From contig NZ_BMSV01000003.1 in assembly GCF_014649335.1 (NCBI RefSeq), forward strand, positions 619,236 to 683,235: a stretch of 64,000 bases of DNA, given 5' to 3'. Below are positions 17,190 through 25,803 of this stretch, in pieces. Made by a program: the position numbers and the translations under genes. The number at the start of each line of letters is the position of its first letter. Position 1 is the stretch's first letter. Origin of the DNA: Streptomyces roseolilacinus (GTDB lineage Bacteria; Actinomycetota; Actinomycetes; Streptomycetales; Streptomycetaceae). The notes beneath the pieces are model-generated. The model saw only the letters and a program-made list of their open reading frames with translations, was not told where the DNA came from and made no database searches.

Positions 17190-18697
17190 CCGGTGAGACT
17201 CCCCAGGCCGGTGACCGCCGGAGCGGGCAGGACGATCCGGGCGGGCGTCTCCTCCGCGGCCGCGGACAGCTCGTGGTAGATGGAGCGGAAGGTGTCGATG
17301 GTCTGGCGCAGGGTGAACTGCTCGATGACCCGCAGCCGGGCCGCCTCGCCCATGGCCCGGCGCCGGGCCGGGTCGCGCAGCAGCTCCAGCGCGGCGGCGG
17401 CCATCGCGTCCGGGTCGCGCGGCGGCACCACCAGTCCCGCGTCGCCCACGGCCTCCCGCACCCCGCCCACGTCCGTGGAGACGGTGGCCCGCCCGCACGA
17501 CATCGCCTCGATCAGCGTGAACGGGAAGCCCTCGCTGATGCTGGAGAGCATCACGACGTTCCCGGCGGCGTAGGCGTCCTTGATGTCGTCGACGCGTCCC
17601 TCGAACGTCACGGCGCCGGCGTGCCCCAGTTCGGCGGCCAGCGCCTCGCAGCCCTCCCGGTAGCCCTCCCCGCCCCGGGGCGTCCCGCCGAACAGCCGTA
17701 GCCGGACGTCGGGCAGTTGGGCCCGGACGAGGGCGAAGGCACGGATCAGGGTCTCCAGGTCCTTGATCGGGTCGACCCGCCCGGCCCAGCTCAGGGTGAG
17801 GTCCTCCGGCTCGGGCCCGGCCGGGGGGAACGCGGCGGGGTCGACGCCGTTGTAGACCGTGCGGATCGACGCCGGGTCGGCCCCGCCCTGCTCCTCCCAC
17901 AGCCGGTTGTAGCGGTTGCCGGGGGTGATGAGCGCGGCCCGGCGGTAGGTCTCCTCCGCCAGCAGCCGGAAGAAGCCCAGGACCACCGCCTTGACCGGCC
18001 AGCGGTACGGAGCGGTCCGGTAGCCGAGGTAGCGCTCGCGCAGGTAGACGCCGTGCTCGGTGAGCAGCAGCGGAACCCCGTGCCGTTCGAGCGCCGCCAG
18101 CCCCGGCAGGGCGGCGACACCGCCGCTGACCGCGTGCGCCACGCCCTCCACGGGCGGCGACGCGGCCAGGGGGCGCAGGGCGTGTTCCAGCAGGGAGGTC
18201 GCGGTCAGCGCGTCGTGCAGCGTCGGCCTCGCCTCCCGAACCGCCAGCCCGGGCCGCGTCCACACCCCGGTCAGGATCGTGATCGCCGCGTCGTCCCGCA
18301 GGAAGGGGCCGAGCAGGCCGTCCCGCGCCGCCCCGGCCAGTGCGTACAGGGCGGGCGCGAAACCGTCCTCGGCGGACGGGTCGACCAGCGCGGTCAGGAA
18401 CCGCTCGTAGGCGTCGGCGAGCAGGCGGCGGGCACGGCCGCGGGGCGGGCGACCGGGGGGAGCGGCGCCCCACATCGGCACGGTCACGACGCGCGACACG
18501 TGTCCGGGCAGGTCCCACACGATCGGCTCGCGCCCGGTGCCGGTGACGGCGATGACCTCGAAGTCGAGGTCGGGCATGCCGGTGACGAGCTGGTCGCACC
18601 AGACGCTCACACCGCCGTGGCTGTGCGGGTAGGTGCCTTCGGTGAGCAGAGTGACGCGTGGTGCGCCGGAGCGCCGCGCGCCGTGGTGAACGTGCAT
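17186..18697 (-). CDS. GT4-family glycosyltransferase, PelF-like
   Basis: This is a predicted cytosolic glycosyltransferase that would polymerise the activated amino sugar. The 503-residue length equals that of PelF proteins. The N-terminal motif LLTEGTYPHSHGGVSVWCDQ closely resembles the PelF signature EGTYPYxxGGVS. Further blocks are LLTEHGVYLRERYL, TVYNGVDPAAFPP, SWAGRVDPIKDLETLI and the GT4 E-x7-E motif in ISEGFPFTLIEAM, then CGRATVSTDVGGVREAV. There is no signal peptide or membrane segment. It is coupled to the membrane protein downstream and lies 85 bp after the deacetylase gene. In Pseudomonas, PelF uses UDP-GlcNAc/GalNAc to build the Pel polymer; the substrate here is inferred from context. 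Confidence 0.88.
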   Translation of the reverse strand: MHVHHGARRSGAPRVTLLTEGTYPHSHGGVSVWCDQLVTGMPDLDFEVIAVTGTGREPIVWDLPGHVSRVVTVPMWGAAPPGRPPRGRARRLLADAYERFLTALVDPSAEDGFAPALYALAGAARDGLLGPFLRDDAAITILTGVWTRPGLAVREARPTLHDALTATSLLEHALRPLAASPPVEGVAHAVSGGVAALPGLAALERHGVPLLLTEHGVYLRERYLGYRTAPYRWPVKAVVLGFFRLLAEETYRRAALITPGNRYNRLWEEQGGADPASIRTVYNGVDPAAFPPAGPEPEDLTLSWAGRVDPIKDLETLIRAFALVRAQLPDVRLRLFGGTPRGGEGYREGCEALAAELGHAGAVTFEGRVDDIKDAYAAGNVVMLSSISEGFPFTLIEAMSCGRATVSTDVGGVREAVGDAGLVVPPRDPDAMAAAALELLRDPARRRAMGEAARLRVIEQFTLRQTIDTFRSIYHELSAAAEETPARIVLPAPAVTGLGSLTG

Positions 18698-18782
18698 GGT
18701 TGTGCTCCACGGCCGAGGTGTGGGAGGGGTCGTGCGGGCCCCCGCCGCCGGTGGGCGGCCGGGGCCCGGTGCCGTACGCCGG

Positions 18783-20912
18783 TCAGTCCGCCGTGCCGGG
18801 GAGCACCGGCTCGGCCACGCCCTCGGGCACCCGGGTGTCCGGGGCGGGGGCCGTGGCCGGTGCGGCGCCGCCGGCGCCGGCCGTGGAGGGGGGCGCCGAC
18901 GCCGGCAGGGTGAGGGTGAGCGGCGTGAGGACGGGGGTGGTCCAGCCGGACCGCTCGCCGGCGTACGCCTCGCCGAAGGCCGTGCCGGCGCGCGTGGTGC
19001 CCTGCGGCATGGTGGCGGGGACCGCCACGCCGTCCGGGCCGTCGACGGTGACGGTGTCGCCGACGCGGTAGGCCGTGACCCGCCCGTCCCGCACGGCGGC
19101 CCGCCACGCGGCACGCCGCTGGAGCTCCCTCCCGATGTCCCTCATCCGCGGGTTGACCACCGGGGTGTTGTCCGCGAACAGCGTGGCGTAGGCGTCCAGC
19201 ACGCCGTCCAGGACCGGGTAGGCGATGCGGTCCTCGGCCAGGTTCGACTGGTGGATGAAATGCGGCTTCGGGTCGTTGGCGAGGACGTGGCCGAGGGCGA
19301 TCCGCCGCTCCAGGGGCACGATGTGGCCGGTGTAGCCGGTGGCCGGGTCGAGCGGGGCGGGCAGGCAGGTGGTGGTGGCCGGGTTGTCCTCGCAGATGCC
19401 GCTGCCGCCCTGGGCGCGGCTGGTGTAGATCCAGTTGTACTCGTCGACCTGCTCGGCGGCCCGCCCGGCGTTGTAGAAGACGTTCATCGGGTAGCGGGGG
19501 ACCGTGGTGGCGGGGCCGACCCGCCGCTGCTGCGGTTCGCGGGAGTTGTCCGAGGCCAGCCAGGTGATGCCGGTGTCGCCCAGGGCGAGCGCCAGGTTGG
19601 GGTTGTCGGAGGGCTGCTGGGGCAGCACCCGCAGGCCGGAGTGCTCGCCGGTGACCAGCTCGTCGTTGCTCAGGGGGAGTCCGGCGAGCTGTCCCCAGAC
19701 GCGGTTGTGGGCGATCTCGTCGGCGACCTCGAACCGGCTGACCCACTTGGTGCTTCCGTCGGCGTTGGTGGCGCACCGCCAGGGCACCACCGTGGTGTCC
19801 TGCTCGCAGCCGAGGAAGGCGTGCGTGTACGTGTGGTTGATCCAGCGGAACTCGTTCCGCTGGGCGAGGAGCCTGTCGGCCAGCGGGTCGGCGCCGTTGT
19901 TGTCCTCGCGGTGGTCGGCGCTGCCGGCGCCGTTGTAGGCGAAGTCCAGGGTGAAGCCGCGCTCGCGCTGCCAGGCGACGGCGTGGTCGACGTCCGCGGG
20001 CGACATGCGGATCGGGTCCGGGACGGCGTTCGGGTCCGTGCAGTCCACGTCGCCGGGAGTGCAGTTGAGGGTGGTGTTCCAGCGGTCGTCCGCCGCGAAC
20101 ACGTCGTCGACGTGGACGGCGAAGTAGTTGCGGGAGGTGCCCAGGTGCACGCCGCCGGTCATCCACCGCACGATGCCGCGGGCCAGCAGCCGGAACTGCT
20201 GCTGGTGCCGGTTGTAGACGAAGGTGACGACCAGTTCGCGCCGCCCGTCGTGCCGGTACTCGCCGACCAGGGAGCCGCGCTTCGTCGTGCCCGGGATCGG
20301 CGCCTGGACGTACGGGGTGAAGTCGGCACCGGCCACCGGTGTCGACAGGTAGGCGTAACTCTCGCCGACGGTAGGGGAGTTGTCCTCGAACGGCACCGGG
20401 CCGTCGAGGTAGCCGAACGGGCCCGCGCGGCCGGCGGCCGTCACCTCGGCCCGCACCCCGTCGACGCTGCCGGAGTAGCCGCCGTGGACCGGGTACTGCA
20501 GCCCGGCCTCGGGGCGGGCGTACGTGTACGCGTCGACCTGCGGGATGCCGTAGGTCTTCTCGTAGGCCACGAGCGCGGCCATCTCCGCGGAGTTCGCGGG
20601 GAAGGGGTTGTCGTTGGGCAGGACGACGGCCTGGAACTTCGCGCGGTCCCGTCCGCCGACCGTGTCCGCGAGGTAGCCGGCGTCGATCACCGGCCGGTCG
20701 GACCGGGTGAGGTCGATCTCGGTGTACGGCGTTCCGGCGGTGTCCAGTTCGGCCGCGATGGCCTCGGTGGACGGGCCGCCGTCGCTCACGATCAGCACCC
20801 GCAGGTCGATGCGGGGCGCCGACGCGCCGGCGGGTGCCGCCGTGGCCGGTACGCCGAGGGTGGCTATGAGTGCGCCCGCGGTGAGCAGGGCGGTGCGTAT
20901 GGTCCGCTTCAT
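18783..20912 (-). CDS. Secreted polysaccharide deacetylase, Agd3/CE18-like
   Basis: The 709-residue exported protein has a signal peptide cleaved near TAAPAGASA (about residue 30). Residues 35-250 form a flavodoxin-like region (LRVLIVSDGGPSTEAI, FQAVVLPNDNPFP), as in the N-terminal part of fungal Agd3 and the middle of PelA. The deacetylase core follows: the Asp pair in FAVHVDDVF (D269, D270) and the metal-binding His pair H360/H364 in NHTYTH. A beta-rich domain and a Pro/Ala/Thr tail complete it. The likely job is removing acetyl groups from GalNAc or GlcNAc in the exported polymer to make it cationic and adhesive. It is the first gene of the operon. Confidence 0.75.
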   Translation of the reverse strand: MKRTIRTALLTAGALIATLGVPATAAPAGASAPRIDLRVLIVSDGGPSTEAIAAELDTAGTPYTEIDLTRSDRPVIDAGYLADTVGGRDRAKFQAVVLPNDNPFPANSAEMAALVAYEKTYGIPQVDAYTYARPEAGLQYPVHGGYSGSVDGVRAEVTAAGRAGPFGYLDGPVPFEDNSPTVGESYAYLSTPVAGADFTPYVQAPIPGTTKRGSLVGEYRHDGRRELVVTFVYNRHQQQFRLLARGIVRWMTGGVHLGTSRNYFAVHVDDVFAADDRWNTTLNCTPGDVDCTDPNAVPDPIRMSPADVDHAVAWQRERGFTLDFAYNGAGSADHREDNNGADPLADRLLAQRNEFRWINHTYTHAFLGCEQDTTVVPWRCATNADGSTKWVSRFEVADEIAHNRVWGQLAGLPLSNDELVTGEHSGLRVLPQQPSDNPNLALALGDTGITWLASDNSREPQQRRVGPATTVPRYPMNVFYNAGRAAEQVDEYNWIYTSRAQGGSGICEDNPATTTCLPAPLDPATGYTGHIVPLERRIALGHVLANDPKPHFIHQSNLAEDRIAYPVLDGVLDAYATLFADNTPVVNPRMRDIGRELQRRAAWRAAVRDGRVTAYRVGDTVTVDGPDGVAVPATMPQGTTRAGTAFGEAYAGERSGWTTPVLTPLTLTLPASAPPSTAGAGGAAPATAPAPDTRVPEGVAEPVLPGTAD

Positions 20913-20947
20913 GCGGTGGTGTCCCCTCCCAGGGCAGGGGGGGACAT

Positions 20948-21030
20948 CGCTCCGCGGAGCGGACGCACCCCCTCGCGTGACGCCGGCTTCCCCCTTCAGG
21001 GGTCGGTCGTCGACGCGTCCGTCGCGTCAC
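20948..21030 (-). promoter_or_regulatory. Structured GC-rich 5' leader of the polysaccharide operon
   Basis: Just upstream of the deacetylase start lie nested inverted repeats: the palindrome CGCTCCGCGGAGCG (20948-20961), GGACGC/GCGTCC (20961-20966 with 21015-21020), GTGACGC/GCGTCAC (20977-20983 with 21024-21030) and the hairpin CCCCT-TC-AGGGG (20991-21002). The second and third pairings cross, so they are alternatives or a pseudoknot. This may be a regulatory RNA leader. It does not match a riboswitch class that I can recognise. Confidence 0.4.
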
Positions 21031-21174
21031 ATGGTGAGGTCTCTGTGTGCGTTTTGTGGTCGTGCTGCGAAACCTGGCGGAAAACCGCAGGGGGTGATCA
21101 CGGGGCGGGGCGGGCCCGCCGCCCGGGCCCACCCCGCCCCGCGCCGGGAAGGTCGCGCAGGTGGAGGAAGTGTG

Positions 21175-21207
21175 CCTCACCGGCGGGCCGGGGGCCCGCC
21201 GGTGAGG
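21175..21207. terminator. Perfect 15-bp stem-loop
   Basis: Arms at 21175-21189 and 21193-21207 are exact complements around a GGG loop. With the stem at 21241-21265 it forms a tandem terminator after the small secreted-protein gene, isolating it from the polysaccharide operon, whose promoter should then lie between about 21030 and 21175. Nothing coding is visible in 20913-21282. Confidence 0.6.
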
Positions 21208-21240
21208 AAGACGTGGGTGCGGTTCGCGCGGTGCCGGGAA

Positions 21241-21265
21241 GCGTTGGCCGGTTTTAGGCCAACGC
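21241..21265 (-). terminator. Stem-loop after the small secreted-protein gene
   Basis: GCGTTGGCC and GGCCAACGC form a 9-bp perfect stem around a 7-base loop (GGTTTTA on the plus strand), 18 bp past the stop of the leftward gene ending at 21283. Confidence 0.6.
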
Positions 21266-21282
21266 CTCGTCCGGCGTGTGCG

Positions 21283-21810
21283 TCAGGCGCAGAGGACGCG
21301 GGTCTCGGGCGTGTAGACCGGGCCGCCGCTGTGGCTCGTGCTGTCGCTGAACTCGGCGTAGAAGTACGAGTAGAAGCCGATGTTCCCGTTGCAGCCGGAG
21401 TCGGCGGCGATCTGCAGCGTCAGGGTCACCGTCCGGCTCTGGCCGGGAGCGATGGGGGCGTTGTAGTTGCTGCCGAGGTCGGAGGGACCGGTGCCGGAGC
21501 AGGGGGTGCTGCCGTCGGCGGTGGCGAGGCTGCAGCCGGTGATCGCGTACTTCAGGTCGGGGCGCTGCGTGGTGAGCCAGGTGGGGTTGAGCGTCTGGTA
21601 GACGAACCAGAGGTCGTAGGTCTTGTTGTTGGTCAGGGTCATCGTCAGGTTCACCGTGCCGCCCGGAGTGGTGGTGGCGGCGCTGGTGGTGAACTTCAGG
21701 TCGGCGGGGCTCGGGTCGGCCGCGCTCGCGGAGGGGGCCAGGCCGAACACGGCGAGGGCGAGGGCGAGGACGGTGGCGAGACCGAAGCGTCTCATCGAGG
21801 GTGATCGCAT
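21283..21810 (-). CDS. Small secreted protein with a CARDB/DUF11-like beta domain
   Basis: This is a 175-residue exported protein. A signal peptide (LATVLALALAVFGLAPSASA) is cleaved near residue 31. The mature part is one beta-sandwich-like domain with the alternating pattern GGTVNLTMTLTNNKTYDLWFV and PGQSRTVTLTLQI, as in CARDB/DUF11 adhesion or cell-surface domains, plus four cysteines (GCSL, PCSG, GCNG, VLCA) that could form two disulfides. The function is unknown. The ATG at 21810 has a TAGCCT -10-like box 8 bases upstream and no Shine-Dalgarno, so it may be leaderless; an internal ATG at 21795 is an alternative. Confidence 0.75.
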   Translation of the reverse strand: MRSPSMRRFGLATVLALALAVFGLAPSASAADPSPADLKFTTSAATTTPGGTVNLTMTLTNNKTYDLWFVYQTLNPTWLTTQRPDLKYAITGCSLATADGSTPCSGTGPSDLGSNYNAPIAPGQSRTVTLTLQIAADSGCNGNIGFYSYFYAEFSDSTSHSGGPVYTPETRVLCA

Positions 21811-21818
21811 GGCCCGGG

Positions 21819-21824
21819 AGGCTA
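21819..21824 (-). promoter_or_regulatory. Possible -10 box (TAGCCT) for the small secreted protein
   Basis: TAGCCT on the minus strand lies 8 bases before the ATG at 21810. It fits TANNNT and would give a leaderless transcript. No convincing -35 box is visible. Confidence 0.35.
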
Positions 21825-22223
21825 GACACGGAGCGGGTGCACCGTCTGCCCCCATGCCGGCACTCAGGGTGAAGGCGACCGAAAGCGGGTGTTCCGTGAA
21901 GCAGATGTGAGGTAACTGTGCAGGCGGGGGGTGGAGCGCATACGCGCACGGTGGAGGCGGGGCGGCGGACGGCGCCGGTGACGGGGCCGGGCCCGGCACC
22001 CCGGAAGGACGAGGGCGGAGGTATTGGCCGGTACCCGTCGCACCGCCTCCGCCCGGCAGGACCGCGCCCGGGGCCGGCCGTGCGCTCCCCCCGGTGGGCC
22101 GCCGCCCGCCGGCCCGGCGTCCCGTGCCCCCTGCCCCGTGCCCCGTGCCGGGCGAAGGCGGTCGGCCGGAAGTCGCCGGTGGCCACTTCCTCCCCGTTGA
22201 TGTGACGGCCCGCCACCGCTTCG
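21825..22223. other. Divergent intergenic region, no gene seen
   Basis: This stretch separates the leftward secreted-protein gene from the rightward metalloprotease. It holds a short run of CCCCGTGCC-like direct repeats at about 22121-22150, but no coding frame with convincing codon use and no clear RNA element. It presumably contains the protease promoter. Confidence 0.4.
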
Positions 22224-25133
22224 ATGGCCCCTGCCGGGGCGCTGCGCCGCCGGTACCGGCGACCAGTGGGGGTGTGGGGGGCCGTGCGTCACTTCGGAGG
22301 GACCAGGGGCCGCGGACGGCGGCTGGGCGGTATGGCGAGGGTGGCGGTGCTGACGGGTGTCGCCGCCCTCCTCGTTCCGGCGGTGCCCGCGGGCGCCGCG
22401 ACCGGGGCGGGGGTGCCACCGCCCGGCCCGGGGCAGGTGGTTCCCGGGGAGGGGACCGGGACACCGGCCCTGGTCCGGGGCATCCGGGAGCACGCCCCCG
22501 ACTCGGGGAGCGCGGCGGGCGCGGCCCGGGCGTACCTGGAGGCGCAGGAGGGGCGGTACCGCATCGCGCACGCCCGGCGCGACCTCGTGCCCGCCGGGAC
22601 CACCGCCTCGGGGACCCGGGAGTCCGTACGGTTCCAGCAGCGGCACCGGGGCGTGCCCGTCCTGGGCGGCCAGTACGTCGTCCGCATGGAGAACCGGGGC
22701 GGCGAGCGGATCGTCACCGGCACCTCCGGCAGGTACTTCACCGGGCTGACCACCGGTACGACGGCCGAGGTCGGGGAGGAACTCGCCGTCGAACGGGCCG
22801 TGGACCGGGTCCTCGACGACCTGGGCGCCGAGAACTTCGCGACGGCGCCGCGCGAGGGCGAGGAGGAGTCGTCCCCGCTGCGGGGCACCGCCCGCGGCCT
22901 GGTCGTCCTGCCCAGGGGGACGGGCGTCCTCACCCGGCACGTCACCGTGCACGGCGTCGATCCCGCCGGCGGCGAGCCCGTACTGCGAGAGGTGTACGTC
23001 GACGCCCGCACCGGCTACCCGGTCCTCGGCTACAGCGGCATCAAGACGTTCCGGACACCGGTCCGGACCCCCGGGCCGCCCGCGCCGGAGGCGGCCGGGC
23101 CGCGCCCCACGACCGCGCGGGAGACGGGCGGCGGCGTCCGGCTCGACGGCACGGCCGTCGACCTGGACGTCTCCCGTGACGAGGAGCGCGGCCTGTACGT
23201 GCTACGGGACCGCACCCGGATACCGGACGACGGCCAGGGCGAACGCGCCCTGACGACCTGGGACGCCCGCGGCACCCATGTCGGTGACGTGAGCGGGAAA
23301 TGGCCCGAAGGCGTCCGGGAGTTCTCCTCGCCCACCCCGGAGTTCGGCGGTGAGGCCACCGGGGCGGGCGCCGTCGACGCGCACTGGGCCGCCGCGCGGG
23401 TCCACGACTACTACCGTCACGAGCACGGCCGCAACAGCCTCGACGGCCGCGGCATGGACATCGACTCCCTGGTGGGGGTCACCGAGTTCGGCGAGCCGTA
23501 CGTCAACGCCTTCTGGGACGGGCACAAGACCGTGTACGGCACCGGCGACGAGGAGTACCGGCCGCTGTCCGCGGCTCTGGACGTCGTCGGCCACGAGATG
23601 ACGCACGGCGTGATCGAGCATTCGGCGAACCTCGTCTACGCGGGCCAGTCGGGCGCCCTGAGCGAGGCCGTCGCCGACTACTTCGGCAACGCCGTCGAGA
23701 CGGACGTGCTGGGCATCCCGGCGACGGACCCCGACTCCGGCCTCCTCGGCGAGCGGCTCTGCCGCACCAGGACCCCCCGCGAGTGCGCCCTGCGCGACCT
23801 GGACGACGGGCGGACCACCACCGGATCCTTCCTCGGCCTGGACTTCCTCAACGACAACGGCGGGGTCCACCTGAACTCCACCATCTTCGGCGGCGCGCTG
23901 TGGGACGCCCGCGAGGAACTGGGCGCGGACCTCGCCGACAAGGTCGTCTACAGGGCCCTGACCGAATACCTCACCCCCCTGGACGGCTTCACCGAGGGCC
24001 GGAACGCCGTGCTCGCCGCCGCCCAGGACCTCTCGGTCGCGGGGGACGGGCTGAGGGCGCTGCGCCGCGCCTTCACCGCCCACGGCATCGTGCCCGGCTG
24101 GGAGTCGGCCCTCGGCATCGACTCCGACCCCCTCCTGGACCGGGTCAACACGACCGGTACGAGCCTGGGAGCGGGCGGCGGCTGGTGGGCGGCGTCGAAG
24201 TCGAACGAGGACGGCTCGGAGCCGTACTCCGTGTGGGCCGGCCGTGCCGACGGCAAGGGCTGGCCCAGGCTGATGAGCCCCAACGACGGCCGCCACCACG
24301 TCAACCCCGCCACCGACGGCACGACGGTGGTGTGGCAGGCGTACGGCCCCGGCGCCGTCGAGATCCTGGCCCGGCCGCTCGCGGGCGGCCCCGTGCGGAA
24401 GCTGTGGGCCGGCCGCGGCGGGGGAAGCGCGACGGGCGTCGACGGCGACCTCGTCGCCTTCGGCTACGCGAACGTCGGCGGGCGCTCGGGCGTGGCCTAC
24501 CTGAGCCTGAAGGACCCGGCGGACGTCAGGACCGTCGGCGGGGGCACCTACCGCCGGGCCTACTCCCCCTCGGTCAGCGGCGGCAAGGTCGCCTACCAGG
24601 AGTGGCGGAGGGTGTCGCTGGCGACTCGTGCCGCGTACGAGTGGAGGACGCTCGTGGTCGACGCCGCCACCGGCGGGACCACGGTGGTCCATGAGGCCCC
24701 GAGCACCACGAGCCACGGTCCGACCGCCCTCAACGGCACCCACGTCCTCTGGCTCGCCGAGCGGGACACGGCCGGGAGCGGGACGGCCCTGTTCCGCGCC
24801 CCGCTCGACGGTTCCGGCGTGGTGGAACTCGCCCCGGAGGCCGGATGGGGCCCGCTGCGCGTCCACGACCTGACCGCGTCCGGGGACAGCGTGACGGTCG
24901 CCGCCTACGACCCCGACGCCCCCCTCGGCAACGAGGCGACCCCCAAGCTCCACCAGTTCACCGCCGCCGGCGCCCCCGGCGGGCAGGGCACCTACCGGGG
25001 CCGCGTCTCCTGCAACCGCGGCAGCCAGACGCACCCCGCGGCCGTCGGCGGCAGCCGGGTGGTGTGGCTGGACGCGACGACGGGCACCACCGGCGTGGTG
25101 ACCCGCGCCCGGCCCACGGGCCGGTGCGGCTGA
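22224..25133 (+). CDS. Secreted M4-family (thermolysin-like) zinc metalloprotease
   Basis: This is an extracellular endoprotease made as a prepro-enzyme. From the ATG at 22224 it has 969 residues. A signal peptide (VAVLTGVAALLVPAVPAGA) ends near residue 59; starting instead at the ATG at 22332 gives a shorter n-region, and the choice is uncertain. An FTP/PepSY propeptide spans about 85-290. The catalytic M4 domain carries H457-E458-x-x-H461 in HEMTHGVIEHS and the third ligand E481 in SEAVADYFGN, with LNSTIFGGALWDAREELG downstream. The C-terminal ~260 residues are not peptidase; repeats such as TTVVWQAYGP and HVLWLAERD suggest a TolB-like beta-propeller that may bind substrate or cell wall. 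Confidence 0.9.
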   Translation: MAPAGALRRRYRRPVGVWGAVRHFGGTRGRGRRLGGMARVAVLTGVAALLVPAVPAGAATGAGVPPPGPGQVVPGEGTGTPALVRGIREHAPDSGSAAGAARAYLEAQEGRYRIAHARRDLVPAGTTASGTRESVRFQQRHRGVPVLGGQYVVRMENRGGERIVTGTSGRYFTGLTTGTTAEVGEELAVERAVDRVLDDLGAENFATAPREGEEESSPLRGTARGLVVLPRGTGVLTRHVTVHGVDPAGGEPVLREVYVDARTGYPVLGYSGIKTFRTPVRTPGPPAPEAAGPRPTTARETGGGVRLDGTAVDLDVSRDEERGLYVLRDRTRIPDDGQGERALTTWDARGTHVGDVSGKWPEGVREFSSPTPEFGGEATGAGAVDAHWAAARVHDYYRHEHGRNSLDGRGMDIDSLVGVTEFGEPYVNAFWDGHKTVYGTGDEEYRPLSAALDVVGHEMTHGVIEHSANLVYAGQSGALSEAVADYFGNAVETDVLGIPATDPDSGLLGERLCRTRTPRECALRDLDDGRTTTGSFLGLDFLNDNGGVHLNSTIFGGALWDAREELGADLADKVVYRALTEYLTPLDGFTEGRNAVLAAAQDLSVAGDGLRALRRAFTAHGIVPGWESALGIDSDPLLDRVNTTGTSLGAGGGWWAASKSNEDGSEPYSVWAGRADGKGWPRLMSPNDGRHHVNPATDGTTVVWQAYGPGAVEILARPLAGGPVRKLWAGRGGGSATGVDGDLVAFGYANVGGRSGVAYLSLKDPADVRTVGGGTYRRAYSPSVSGGKVAYQEWRRVSLATRAAYEWRTLVVDAATGGTTVVHEAPSTTSHGPTALNGTHVLWLAERDTAGSGTALFRAPLDGSGVVELAPEAGWGPLRVHDLTASGDSVTVAAYDPDAPLGNEATPKLHQFTAAGAPGGQGTYRGRVSCNRGSQTHPAAVGGSRVVWLDATTGTTGVVTRARPTGRCG

Positions 25134-25325
25134 CCCCACCCCGGGCGGGCGCCCCGGTCCCGCCGGCACGGCCCCGGGGCCGGTCGCACGGTCACCGGGG
25201 CGCTGTGCGTCCGGGCGAACGGGGGCGGGCCGGGTGCTCGGGGACGCGCCCGGCGCCGCGCCGGACGGCCGGCGCCTCCGCCCGGAGGCCGTACGGCGCG
25301 CCGCCGGGCGGGGCGGGGGCGGGCG

Positions 25326-25787
25326 CTACCGGAGCGGGAGGTCGGCCCCGTACTCCTCCGCCGGCCGGGGGCCGTGGATGCGCCGGTCGGCCTCGGCGAT
25401 GGTGACGTCGTTGATGCTCGCCTCGCGGCGCCGCATGAGGCCGTGCCCGTCGAACTCCCACAGCTCGTTGCCGTGGCTGCGCCACCACCGGCCCTCCGCG
25501 TCGCGCCACTCGTACTGGAAGCGGACGGCGATGCGGTCCTCGTGGAACGCCCAGAGGCTCTTGCGCAGCGCGTAGTCCCGCTCGCGTTCCCACTTCCGCG
25601 TCAGGAAGGCGACGATCTCCTCGCGCCCGCTGACGAAGGTGTCCCTGTTCCGCCACACCGAGTCCGGCGTGTAGGCCAGGGCCACCCGCCGGGGGTCGCG
25701 GGTGTTCCACGCGTCCTCGGCGGCCTGGACCTTCAGCAGAGCCGTCTCCCGCGTGAACGGCGGGCAGGGCGGGCGGCCTTCCGGCAC
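25326..25787 (-). CDS. NTF2-like protein, DUF1348 family
   Basis: This is a 153-residue cytosolic protein with a cone-shaped NTF2/SnoaL-type fold. It is recognised from [50 protein letters not shown] and the C-terminal [18 protein letters not shown]. Function is unknown in this family. The GTG start at 25787 was chosen because AGGAGG lies 5 bases upstream; a longer frame from 25823 would start inside the TetR operator. It is divergent from, and probably repressed by, the TetR gene through the operators at 25804-25854. Confidence 0.85.
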   Translation of the reverse strand: MPEGRPPCPPFTRETALLKVQAAEDAWNTRDPRRVALAYTPDSVWRNRDTFVSGREEIVAFLTRKWERERDYALRKSLWAFHEDRIAVRFQYEWRDAEGRWWRSHGNELWEFDGHGLMRRREASINDVTIAEADRRIHGPRPAEEYGADLPLR

Positions 25788-25803
25788 GATGACCTCCTCA
25801 CGT

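Noticed and set aside
21010..21060. Resemblance to a c-di-GMP-I riboswitch (AAAACGCACACAGAG on the minus strand)
   Set aside because: Only a short stretch recalls the GEMM consensus; the GCAAAGCC-type core and the paired helices are missing.
18696..21257. Long plus-strand open frame across the deacetylase gene
   Set aside because: The composition is Gly/Val/Arg/Asp repeats typical of the reverse complement of Streptomyces genes. The minus strand encodes recognisable deacetylase motifs and a signal peptide.
22121..22150. CCCCGTGCC-like tandem repeats upstream of the metalloprotease
   Set aside because: There are too few short, imperfect copies to call a repeat array or CRISPR.
25141..25200. 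GGCCCCGGGGCC palindrome after the metalloprotease
   Set aside because: A 12-bp self-complementary GC run arises easily at this base composition and gives no loop. It was not listed as a terminator.
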